Part shown: positions 1-11,740 of the stretch, one piece after another
Layout of the letters: every line of letters starts with the position of its first letter
How positions within the stretch are numbered: the stretch's first letter is position 1
NCBI RefSeq assembly: GCF_043641665.1
Contig: NC_092182.1
Coordinates: 25,337,241 to 25,401,240 of the forward strand
Length of the DNA stretch: 64,000 nucleotides
Source: Enoplosus armatus
Lineage: Eukaryota; Chordata; Actinopteri; Centrarchiformes; Enoplosidae
Reading direction: 5' to 3'
Made by a program: the position numbers and the translations under genes
Notes under the pieces: model-generated
What the model saw: only the letters and a program-made list of their open reading frames with translations
The model's database searches: none
Told to the model about the DNA's origin: nothing

Positions 1-905
1 TCCAAGTCAGACCCAAGCCTATCTGGATAACAAATGTCTCTGTCCAAATCTGAAACCAATGACTATCCATCCACCTCATCCACCCATACCATGCTACTTC
101 CTGCTTTGCTAAAACATAAAGTTTTTAGATGTTTGAATGACCAATTTTGTCATTCTTTTAAAGGACAATCAGAGCAACAAACCAACAATTAACAAATCTG
201 AACTGAGTGACCACTCTGCCTTGATGTGACACCTTGTGAAATGTGTGAAAATCTGATTTTACGACACTTGAGGGGATGTGTTGGTAGCAGCTGACAAAAG
301 GAGTGTTACATGACTATGGGCATGGTAATACAGAGTTCAGAACCACAACAGCAAATAACTACTTGGCTGCAAAGACGATACAACCACCTTATTCATTTCA
401 ATGAGACCAGACTCAACTTTTGAAACAATAAAACGTGGCAACGCACTGCACCGGCCAATCAGACACAAGCAATCGTCAAGCAAGGAAAAAAATTCCCGAT
501 TGAATAACTTTAACCAAAAATTCTGTTTACCTTGATGACGCAGGTTGAAGTTGAAAGTGATTGCCTGTGTGAAAGACATCCGGAGTTGTGATTAGTTCTC
601 TAGGTTTTGCCCATTTCCTCCCTCCCTTCTCTGTCTTGCTTTTCCTAACGTTCTCTCTTCCTTTGACTTTCCTACATGCCCTCCTATCAATAGCCAATTC
701 CATCTCTTCGTCTCTCCTCCCTCAGTTTAGCTCTCGATGCTTCATCGCACAAATGAGCACCATCATCCAAGTGTCCATATATAATTGGTATTAAAAAAAC
801 ACTAATCTCCTTTTTCTGTCTGTGTGTCTATGCTTCAGTAAACAGGTAAGCTGCCACTGTGAAGGCAGACAGAGTTGAACTGGACCAGAAACACCACACA
901 CACCT

Positions 906-938
<33 letters not shown>

Positions 939-1069
939 AAATTGTGGCCTGCCCACTGGCACAAATGAACACTCACTCACACATGAACAAGCAAATACAG
1001 GCAGTTATAAACACAGACACAGACACTATCTTCCACTTCACTGTCTCCCTCTGCTTTTCCCTCTCAAAG

Positions 1070-1098
<29 letters not shown>
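906..1098. repeat. two (CA)n microsatellites
   Basis: (CA)n tracts at 906-931 and 1069-1097, separated by CA-biased sequence with acacagacacagacac. Confidence 0.95.
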
Positions 1099-1100
<2 letters not shown>

Positions 1101-2523
1101 CTGCAAGGACTGACAGTAGTCTGACGCCTCACTGCCGGTGAAACCAAAGTCATCCAACAGGCCAGGAGAAATTCCTATCAGTGGGTATTAATTGCTTGGA
1201 TATGTGTTCAATTATAAAATCAAAATCAATTATGATTCAGAATGCTGTCTGACAGCGTGTCAGTGCGTCACGGCGTAGCTGTCGGTATGTCTCACCAACA
1301 AATTACTGTTTTGGTAAATCAAGTCATTGCGATTGTGATGATTTAAAGCTCCATAATGAAATGTCTGCTCATCAGCTGCATGAAAAAAGTTACACCAGTT
1401 AAGGAGCATACAGCAAGGCTTGATGGGAGTCTTCACTGTTTGGTGGTTTCTATGAAGGCTTTGTTCTGCTCACACGTGACACACATGGAGGTTTTGAATT
1501 CACTCACAGAAAACCAGTTTCCCAACTCGATGTGTTTTACTTATAGAGAATATTTACAATCAAAATTCACTGCTTTTCAAACAGAGTGATGCTTTTCTCT
1601 CTTTTCATGCAGAGATCACACCAATTATGTCCCAATGAAAATGAGCAGTTGTGTTTCGCAATGGAAGACCACCAATTCAGCATCTCGAGCTCGGTTGACT
1701 TCCTATTACATTTAGGTGATAGCAGAGTGGCCAGAGCACGGAGGGGCACTGCACATCTCTAAATAAACATTTGCAGATGAGACAAAACCCAAGAATTACT
1801 TAAATTCTGCCAACAGCACAGATCGTCTCCTCTCGGTGGCCATGCCAGAGGCTGATATGATATGTGACTGGAAATATTATACTTGTTCTTGAGATAAAAC
1901 TAGGTCTAGATATTTAATGTGCTGCTGAATGGTAGAAAATGGTGAAAGCCACTTGCAGAGTGCCTTGTTTCACAATGATGCTGCAGACACAGTGGTTGTT
2001 GACACTCCAGAGGTCGTGAAAGATTGCAAGCTATGATTAGTCTGTGTAACATTGCGCGGTATCAGCCGAGTCACAGCAGGAATCTAAGGCACTGTGATCG
2101 TCTGATCTGTGTGCAGTCTGGTCCTGGCTTCATCCTGGCCAGGTCCTGGCTGTTCATGTACTTCTTGATGACATGGAGAAATCCTCTTCATCTTTCCTGA
2201 CAGTGTCCTGCTCACTCACTGTTAGTCGTATTGGACCAGTGCATCAGCTAAATGCCTAAAAAAAAAAAAAGTCAAACGTGTTTAAGGGTATAAAATAGTT
2301 TGTGTGACCTACTGGGGAATTCAGTTTTTTCTCAGTGGTTCAGAAATCCACTTAAGTGGTCCTTTAAAGATTTAATGTGAAGAGGTACGGCTGAGGTTTT
2401 GGATATTCTGTCCTCTATGCGCTGAAGCCAGTGGATATGACAGAGAAATGATCTTTCAAAGAAAGATGGGAGGTGTGGAGAGCAGAGCTGACAGGGTGAC
2501 GACAGGCCAGACCTGGCAGCTGT

Positions 2524-2526
<3 letters not shown>

Positions 2527-2560
<34 letters not shown>
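2527..2560. repeat. (CA)n microsatellite
   Basis: About 16 CA units without interruption. Confidence 0.97.
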
Positions 2561-2564
<4 letters not shown>

Positions 2565-3889
2565 TTCTCAAAGACAAAATCATCACAACACACAGTCCGA
2601 CACAGGTGTGAACATCTGTCTGCTCCCTATTGTTCTTCCTGTACCAATTCCATATTGTGGACACAGCCGAGCGTATCAGACTATCACCTGGAGCAAACGT
2701 AAAAATTAGTGAGTGGGTGGCGTGTGAAGATCAGTATTCCAACTATTTTCACATTGTAGAATCAATCAGATGGAATGATTTTGAACTAGGAAGCAGAAAG
2801 CAAATCAAGACTGCATTTTTTTTGTGCATCTTTATTTGTTTTGTTTTTTCCAAGTATGTGACAAAGCTCCTCCAGAACCACAGAAGTCATTGTACAACTG
2901 TTAATACAGGCTAAGAGGTGCTCTCCATGACTAATAAACTGATCTTCATGTGTGAAAATGGTGTAGTTCCCATTAAAGGTTAGGGCTTAGTTTAAACATC
3001 TTGGCTCAGACTATCCCCTCATGTGCTGCTACCTTTTCTGATTCCCTCCACTCTCGTCTAGCATCACTGGCCCAGCCATGTAAATATCGCCCGGAAGATA
3101 ATCTGTGAATTTGCTTTTTTCTCCCCACATTTTTGAGCTTCCACTGTTGATCACAATCTAGCCCAGCAGACAAGACTACTGCCTGTAGGGGGGGAGTGAA
3201 GAAAACACCCATTTTGTTCTATTCTTACTCTTATAAATCATATACCAAGCAATGCAGAACAACATTACACGACAACATTACCGTGAGATAATATCAGGCC
3301 TTAAGCGGATAAGGCTCCCACACACAGTAATATATGTGCTAACAACTCTGTTGCAGACTTGGATGTGCTATCACACGGTAAAGGGATCAGGAGGTTGTGT
3401 GAAGTTCGGCGCAAGGTCAGCTGCAGGTCACGTGCAGATACCTTGAAAGCTGACAACGCTTACAGGAGTGCACATACTTTTAAATAATGTGAAGCTTTTT
3501 ACAGCTGTCAAGTGTCTGACTCTGATTGTGACTGATGTTTGTTGTTTGTTTTTCCCAGCATCTCTCTGAGCTTGTCGTTTCCTCTTTGGCAACAACCTGC
3601 AATTCACTCCTAAAGATAGAAACAATTTAACCTGGATTCCTGCTCCTAAAGTCTGCCACTGGCCAGGAGTGGAGGAGTGGAGGAGGTGCCTGGCTCAAGG
3701 GCATCTTGACGGTGCTTGATAAGAGAGGGAGGCAGTTGTAGACTTTAAACGCCCAGATTTTATCTGACTCCACAAGTCAAACAGTGTTCTACTTGTATCA
3801 CTATGTATTTGGCATAGAAGTTTTCTTTCATCTGACTAAAGTTTCCACATTCTAAGCTAAAATAGTACCTAATACTATACAAGTCCTTC

Positions 3890-4036
3890 CAAACTAAACA
3901 ACAAAGTCATTCGTCACAAAATGACCCATATGAATGTTTTCTGGTCCGCCACTGTTATGGTTAACTTTGGTTAGCTGTAGACACAAAACCTACCTGGTTG
4001 AGGTTATGGAAAGATTGTGTGTCTTGGTTAAAGGAA
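3890..4036 (+). repeat. interspersed repeat fragment
   Basis: The words caaaatgacccatatgaatg, then ttaactttggttagctgtag and acctggttgaggttatggaa, match a recurrent fish repeat containing gttaggtttaggcaacaaaac-type sequence. Directly abuts the MITE at 4045. Confidence 0.4.
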
Positions 4037-4044
4037 ACAAACAT

Positions 4045-4255
4045 TAAGTGCGTTTCCATTCACCTGTTTTTTATGAGCATTTTCAATTTGTGAAATCACC
4101 AGAAATCTAAAACAAAAAAAAACAAAAAATGCATGAATGAAGTGGAAAAGGTGTATCAATAAAAACCAAATTAAAAAAAAAATGCAATAAGTGATGACAT
4201 ACATTTTTGGAAATTGGGTCAAAATTTGCACTACATTAGGATGGAAACAGTTTTA
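4045..4255. mobile_element. short MITE with terminal inverted repeats
   Basis: It begins aagtgcgtttccattcacct and ends aggatggaaacagtttta. The ends are inverted copies of the type g(t/c)gtttccatcc. About 210 bp, AT-rich centre, no coding capacity. Confidence 0.6.
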
Positions 4256-7200
4256 TTTCTTTCCTGGTGAGTACAGTCTCCTCTGCTCAGAGTATTGTTG
4301 CAAATTCTGCATAAATGTGATAAAATACCTTCATTTTTCAAGTATTTAACAGGATCAGCCAAAAGCAGAAATTCTCATCCGGTTATTCATCTAATCTTAT
4401 GTATTGGATTTTCAGAAGATTAACATTATATGTATCATTATAATGATAAAAGATTGCATATACCATGATAAAGATTTAATCCTTATTGCCCACTTCAGGT
4501 TGGAAATCATTACTTCATGGCACAAAAGAGGAAGAGAGTACTTTTCTCCCTGAGGAGACGGAGCTAAGATGGTGAGACAGATGACAGATGGTGAAAGGAA
4601 TAAAAAGCAGATGTAAAAATCACTTAATAATCCGCCACAGAAAAGGCTTTACAGCAAGTATCACCCCAATTTGGTAAAATACTGACAACAATGCAGTTTG
4701 TTCAAGACTCAAGAGTGGTGCCGGTGTACTCTCACATCTTATTTTCAATTGGTTGACATGAGCGTAAGTGCACCTGCATAAGACGCCAATGAAATGTCAC
4801 AACCCACAAAGTAAAAACGAGCAATTATATTTTGCAAATGTTGGGTTGTAGATTGGCCAGTCAAAGAAAATGTAGGCCACTTGCACATCCACTGTTTTAC
4901 TTAAAACAAAGAAATAAATACAACACACACAGCCCCATTTCACATTCAACACCATGGAAATTATTAGTTTGGCAGCGTGCATGAGAGTGGAGGAGAGGCA
5001 GGCAGTGAGACGTGCTGGGGGGGGGGGGGTGTATGTGTGTGTGTATGTGTTACTCCTCTTCATAGCCCACGATCAGTTTAGCCTATAATTGACTTATAAG
5101 CTGCATGTGGGTGCGCAATTAACTGAAACCTAATTAAGGAACTGCCTGAAATCTGCATAAGCAGTTAAGCTAACCCAACGACAGCCAGCATCCACAATGG
5201 AGCCTTCCTTTTATAGATTCTTGATTAAACAACTGACATTTTAATAAATAAGCTTTTTGATCAACCTGCTGTTGACAAACTACGTTTATACATTTAAGTG
5301 TTAGTCCCACGTGTGTGATGTGTTCATCCTTATGTTAGTTTTGTTTTTGTTTAATTCTGCACATGGTCCTTAAAAACCTGCAGACAATTCTGGTGCAGAG
5401 GAGGGTCCTTGACTCATTTCCATCATAGCAATTCAGAATACAAACATTAGATGGTTAACGAAGCTCACACAGAATGTTCTTCCTAAATGCTTAACATTGA
5501 GAAAATTAATGAGAAGTATCCAAGAGCAGGAAAGAGATAGATTACATAAAGAAGCGCTTTACTTGAGAAGCACTTTACAGCAATTACTTATTAATTCTGC
5601 CCGAAACAGAGGATTATTAAAGTTACGTATCAATTTATTCCATTTTAAGAGGATACCTGGTACAAAAGTAGATCATACAGACATAGTTTGATATATACAG
5701 TGTACATGTAAAACCCTGTTCCTGTTGAGTTGGATTTATACTTGCCGCAAAGGGTTGATGGCAGTCCTGCAGTAGATACCTACAGCATAGGTTTTTATTA
5801 ATATTTCAGAATTGGATTTTACCTGTTTATACCACTAACACCGGACAGTATTGAACACTATTATTATGATTAGTGCTTAAATGTCAGTCCACACAGTCAT
5901 TTTGTTTACGTCCTTTCATTTACTTTGTGATAAAGAGACAACAATGGGAAGGTTCACCTTGTCACAGTGAATAAAACAACACAAACGCAGCAATTGCATA
6001 GTCTCCTATTTAGTAAAGAGACAGAGAGCTGGGATCATAATGAGCAGAAGGTTTGCAGTAGACATGGCTTTGCTATGTTTTCTCCACTGGCATCAGAAAC
6101 TTGTAGGACAACACACAAGCAGCCAAAGCTGACTTACATTTATTGTGGTCTCTGCATTGTGGTGTCTCCATGTAGTGCTGCCATCGCCCTGATGTGAAGT
6201 TACGTTTTTGAGAAGGTGCACATTATCACGTATGACAACTATGTAACTATAAATCCAGCTAGAGTTTTTGTTTGAGCCTGAATTCATTGGGCTGAAATTC
6301 ACTTTACAAAACCAATGTTGCAAACTCAAAACACCCTCTCACATGCTTACTCATTATGATTGACCAACTGGTGTACCAAATGTAACGTTAGCCAACCGTC
6401 ACACTAAAACAACTTCTGAAAAACTAGAGCAATAATGCAAGTTCACACACATTCTCCAATCCTTCTAAATAAGGCAAATAAGAAGTGACAATAATAGTTC
6501 ATATTCTTCATTAGCTACTGAACACAGAGCCAAAACAGTAGCATGTGACTCACAACCTGTGTGCACGTGTGTATTGCTGGTTTAAGTCTGTATAATGAAT
6601 TTATCAGTGTGCATTGTTTTAATGTATAACAGTCTAAACGTGACCTTGACGTCAGAACTCTTAGGTCATATCTAACTATTATACTGCATTTGAAGACTTT
6701 GTTGAATGGCATTCTAAAAAAATCCCAAAATGGACGCCCCCTCTAGAGCTAATGGTTGCCTAAGGCCGAGAAATGACGAGAAAGACAAAGAATGAAACAA
6801 GGCACAGTAGTACAAGACAAAAAATACAAGCAAAGGACGGCGAAAATCAGAGTCTCAAAGGAAGGAAAAACTTTCTGACGAGAGTCTCTAATTTTGCAGC
6901 CGCACAACACCACCAGCTGAGACAGGATCGAACTGAAAATGGGACCATGTGCCGATATCAGTGAAGGCAGCACCACAGAGCGCTGTGCTGGCGATGGGAT
7001 CCAGCTGGCGGCAGCATCTGCAGAAACACAGGCAGCACCTGCATCACTGCCAGCATGGATTCCAGTTTGCTGGGGAAAAAATGGGCAATGCTTGGTGTAG
7101 AATTTTAGAGGATTATCTTTTTTTTTTTTTTATTAGATATGGTAATGCAGTACGGTATTGAATGTATAACCATATCATTATTAAAAATTCCAAGGCAACT

Positions 7201-7261
7201 GATGAGTGAAAATATTTTCGTGATATTTGGAGTTTGACTCACGTTTTTTCTCTCGTTTGTG
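4256..7261. other. non-coding, no gene seen
   Basis: Apart from G13/TG at 5017 there is AT-rich unique sequence. 6735-7095 has a faint look of a hAT-type transposase N-terminus (see findings). A 64-codon frame at 5497-5691 is unassigned. Confidence 0.55.
5017..5050. repeat. poly-G (13) followed by (TG)n
   Basis: G13 at 5017-5029 runs directly into tgtatgtgtgtgtgtatgtg. Confidence 0.95.
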
Positions 7262-7378
7262 GGGGTTAAACCATAGCGACATTTCTGCAGAACACGTGAG
7301 CTGTTGCAGGAATTGAACTTGAGACCGTGGGATGAGAAGACAGTATCTGCAGCCACCAGGCCACTCACTACTCATACT
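7262..7378 (-). mobile_element. possible tRNA-derived SINE remnant
   Basis: On the - strand an A-box-like gagtggcctggtgg is followed by agttcaattcctg as B box, at tRNA-like spacing. The cloverleaf does not fold well, so it is not a tRNA gene. It may be an old SINE head. Confidence 0.4.
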
Positions 7379-7677
7379 CAGTGCAGTACTGAACATTTGT
7401 GCAGGGAAAGCCAAATGAGGAAACTAACTGTGCGTGGTTTGATTGTATTTGGACAAGCAGATGGCAATGCCAAATGTTACTCAGAAATATTGTATCTTAG
7501 AATAAAGCATGCTTTTTATTTAACCAAGAGTGGTGTTTGAAAACAGGGCTTTGTCTAAAACACATGATTAAACCATGTGCAGCGCTATAGAGCCAAAGCC
7601 ACAGACAAAAAAAACATGTTAGGTTTGTAAGTAGATAAAGAAACACATAGTGAACACTGAGTGGGTCAAACACAGTC

Positions 7678-8120
7678 CACACACACACACACACACTCGG
7701 AAAGGCAGACATGAACACTCACAAACTGACAAAGATGTCACACACAACAAAGTCACGTGCATGGACTGCGCATTCACCAACAGAAACACATCCATTCTGT
7801 CATAAATAAACACAGGTTCTCACACACACATGCACAACAGACAAGACACAAAAACATGTACACACACGCACAGTGTTGCAGAAAAGGCCATAAGGCATAA
7901 CTCTCTGTAGAGTTGCCCTGTCTGTCTGTAGGTCAGCCAGCTAAAACTGCCGAGCAGAAGGGGCCACACATACACACACACACATACACACACAAACACA
8001 CACACGTAATCACAGAGCGGCAGACACACACATTCACACTCGTATCTCACACTCTCCTCATCCAAAGAGAGCAACAGTCACACACACACACGCATGCATG
8101 CATGCACACACACACAAACT
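7678..8120. repeat. imperfect (CA)n-rich region
   Basis: CA tracts at 7678-7696, 7965-8005, around 8080-8090 and 8104-8116, with catgcatgcatgcatgca at 8092-8108. All - strand readings rich in CVCVC come from this. Confidence 0.9.
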
Positions 8121-11100
8121 TCGCAGCCACTGAGATAAAAAAAAAAAAAGTTTCAATGCAGTTTAAGGACATTTAAGGATACAAAAAGCTAATCCACATG
8201 GCCTGGCTGGAGACTGTGTGCTCTGCAGACTGAACAGAACCACCACACTGAGCTACACACACACACAACATGAGTTTCAATGGAAAAAAATCAATAACAA
8301 TTGCTGTACTGAAATAAAACAAATAAACAGGCGTGCTTGAAATAAAGAATGTATGTGATAGCAATATGCATTTGATGAATAGTTCAACTTAATTCAAAAG
8401 TGCCAGAGGCCTTGCTAAAATGTTGTCTGTAAGGTATCTGTCTCCCTTGTTGCTGTATGGCCATTAGTTGAGACATTAGAACCGTAACTAGTAAAAGCGT
8501 TTTCTCCTCGGATGAAAGCATGAATTATGGCAAACATTATCTGAATGCAAATTCATCATTCCCAGCAGTAATAAATTGTTCAGAGGCTTCCCATCTGTCT
8601 TGTGGATGCATGTTCTCTAACAGTCAGGGAGCTGATTTATTCTCCTCAACCTCTCCTAAGTCACGTTTTATTTTGCAATATTCAGGAAGTTAGCTTGACA
8701 GTTTGATTGAAACAGTAAATATGTTTTCCTCTGTGTCTTTCTGTTTGTCTCTTCCACTTCAGCCTTCCTTGTGGAGTGACGCTGTTGTTTTTCTAGTCTG
8801 TATCAGGTGGAAACAGGCTGATGTAATTCTTCTTTAAGAGCTTTCCTCATCCAGACAAGGTTTACTGAGCACTGCTTCCCAGTCTCGCTGTGTTCCTTAT
8901 TGAACTTTCACAATTACAGGACAAAAGGCCGAGGTTACCTTTCTTGTTAGAAATGTGACGGTTCCAATAACAGCAAAAGCTTTCAGTAGACCTTGTATGT
9001 GGCCAGTTATGAACATGCGTTTGAAAAGCCAGAGTTAAACACTGATTGTGAGACGATCACATGAACACCTCGTATCTTTTACCCAAGTAGTTATGACAAT
9101 GTGTAGCTTTTCTAAAAGGTTTTTAACACACTATAATTATGTTGTACACAGATATAAGGATGTATTCAAGTGTTTGTATTTGTCAATAATATCTCCTCCT
9201 GTGAAGCATTGAATTGTTGCACAAACACTTATATGTCTTTGGTTGTTTAAACACATCTCTAAAGAGTTTAAAACCGCCCGTGAATATTTGTACATCTGTG
9301 TGAACGGTTAATAAATGGTTTGTAACTCACTGTAAAATCGTTATAAGCCAAAATATAAATATCTCATAATAGATATAATAAACTACCACATGGAGGAAGA
9401 GGTCTATTCTATACACAAATGGAGGCATTCTGTAAAGATGTGCTCAGACTGAATGCAAAGTACATTTTAGAGTTGGCTAATAAAAAGGTCAATGCAAAGA
9501 CACAAGTGGACGTTAACAGATGTGTTTTCACCCTGGGAGGCACGAATTGAGGCTAAGACATGTCTGTGTGAGCTGAAGATGTTTCAACTTCAGTGAAAAA
9601 TTTGTACTTTTCCGGAGGCTTTATAACCCCAATTCATGAACGTATGGACTCTGGACGAAAAGGAGAGAGTTCTGGAGGAAAATAACATAACGAACCGGAG
9701 CTCCTGGTAAATTTGACATCAAACGGTTAAGCCGTGTAAACACACAACAAACACACAGTGCTAGTTACAGCTGCAAAGTCGGTACATTGGCTGTCGGGAG
9801 TGAACAACAGCTATCAAAAGTCCTCCACACAAGACAACGAATTCACTTTGTGTTCAGACTGAACACACTCAAAGGAGAATGTCTAATCGATGGCTTAAAA
9901 GCGGGTGTATGCTCAAAAAGAACTATTTCGTACAATGTGGAAGACAAAAGTATTTATAGCTCTTCCAAACAGCCACACTCAAAGTTGAGGTGAAAAGCCT
10001 GCCATCATACAGAGGGAATTACCGTTTAAAGTATAACGGCACATACTTTCGGACGGTCTTTCCTGGAGGGCACTCATGGTGTTTCACACGGTTGTTCACA
10101 CTAAAAATGCAGAAATAGCTGTGTAAAGAATGAAAAAAGAAACCTGGAGAGAGAATTTCAAACCCTCCTTACATACACTGGCCAATTGCCGTGTCAATGT
10201 CAGATTGTTGGTTTCCGAAGGTTATACTGATGCAGAAAGCTGCGGGGGGGTCTAACCATCTGACAAGCACTTTGTTTGGAGCATACAACAACAGTCAAAC
10301 CAAGTGTCCATGGCAGGAAGCTGCCCATTGAAATCTCACTCTTTCACTGGTGGCCACTGGCAGCACCAGTGGAGATTTGGGTTTTAAATTCCCTGCTCAT
10401 AGGCACCTCGCCTTTAGCCGCTGAGGAGCGAGCATCCATTTCCTCCATCTTTTTGCTTCAGCGCCTGCTTTTGATATCTTTCTCTCCCACTGTTCCCTGC
10501 TCAGTTTTTTTTATATTTCATAGTTTTTGATGTTGTTGTTTTCTTGTCTTTATCTAGGGAGAAGAAGGCTGATGTAATTCTGTACTTTGACGCATTGAAA
10601 TGCAGCTGTATCATTCTGCTGGTGGATCGATAAAAGGGCATTTTAAAATTCAATTATCTTTTTCCTTTTCCCTCTCACACTCGTTCCCTTACGACCTTCT
10701 CTCTCTCTCTCTCTCTCCATCTCGAGCTCATTCCCTTTTCCTCCCCATCTCTCCCTGGTTCGCTCTGGCACTACTCACCCCCACCTTTACCCCACCACCA
10801 CCACCACTACACACACACACACTCAATTCTCTTATCCCCTGTGATATTGCTGAGCTCTGGCTTATGTAGTGGAACTTGCAGCAGGATTTTGGAGTGTAAT
10901 GGAGAGGGTATAGCAGAAGAGTGGCAGCGATATGTAGCAATAGGTCTTCACACATCATTCACCAACATTTATTTTACAAACCATGTTACTAAACTATGTC
11001 ATGGGTTGGTTTTCAGGCTAATCCATGAAGGTTGGAAGTCAAATAATTATAGGGTGTAGAAGCAGGACATGAAAGACAAGTGCAGGATCAGAGCTGGGTC

Positions 11101-11610
11101 TGATATAACAGAGGTATTTTAGAGGACACTGCAGAAAAGCAATGTTGACATAGTAGGATATTGTTAGGAAATAGAGAGGGTACAGTAGGGTAGAGCAGGG
11201 CAGTGGTTGGGGGTGTAGCAGGGCTTGCAGCAATTTAAATGTAGGACTCAGTGAGGACGAATGCACAGGCATGCAGATGAAGCACCCTGCTCAAGACAAA
11301 TTATTGCCTGTGCCAGCAGATAATGACAGCAGAGATGCAGAGAGACTGAAAAGCACAGATATATGGTGTGTCAGAGAGCAGTAGATTGAATGTGTGTGTT
11401 TGTGTGAAAGGGAGGGGAATGAGGACAAAGAACATTGGGTGTTTCTTGTGCATATGCCATAGAAATAGAAAAAGAAGATGGAGAAAGGGATGGCTATAGA
11501 GTGTGTGTTAAAGCAGCAAAGAAAATGAAAGAGAAAAAGATGGGACAGAGGTGCATAGGTAGAGCAACAATGACATAGGGAGAAAAGATAAGAAAGTTTG
11601 ATTAATAGAG
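8121..11610. other. non-coding, no gene seen
   Basis: Mostly unique-looking DNA; pyrimidine-rich at 10640-10830. A patch at 8480-8640 could be a conserved non-coding element. Confidence 0.55.
10698..10718. repeat. (CT)n microsatellite
   Basis: About 10 CT units inside a longer pyrimidine-rich stretch (10650-10760). Confidence 0.95.
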
Positions 11611-11740
11611 GTGCCCTGGTAGCCTAGCAGTTGTGCCGTGTAACCGTGTAACCCCAACGTCCAGGATTTGAATCTGGTCAAGACCCTTTGTCGCATGTCA
11701 CCCCTCTCGCTCCTATCAAAGAAATAAAGCTAAATTGAGG
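11611..11740 (+). mobile_element. tRNA-derived SINE
   Basis: The sequence starts gtgccctggtagcctagcag, a Pol III A box of tRNA type. A B box (ggatttgaatctgg) lies about 50 bases on, followed by agaccctttgtcgcatgtca and a pyrimidine-rich tail. This arrangement is a common percomorph SINE. The A-rich sequence ending near 11740 may be the 3' tail. Confidence 0.7.

Larger units (their letters stand above)
1..3889. other. non-coding, no gene seen
   Basis: Contains the CA microsatellites listed and otherwise unique-looking AT-rich DNA. If the grip2-like call is right, this is inside or beyond its first intron. A phrase at 3667-3730 (gtgcctggctcaagggcatc) resembles a recurrent fish repeat and recurs in altered form near 19190. 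Confidence 0.6.

Noticed and set aside
5497..5691. 64-codon frame (MRSIQEQERDRLHKEALYLR...)
   Set aside because: Looks helical and protein-like and might be an old LINE fragment, but I could not match it to a family, so no feature is claimed.
7262..7378. A second tRNA gene on the - strand
   Set aside because: A and B box-like words are present but the acceptor and anticodon stems do not pair; a SINE remnant is more likely.
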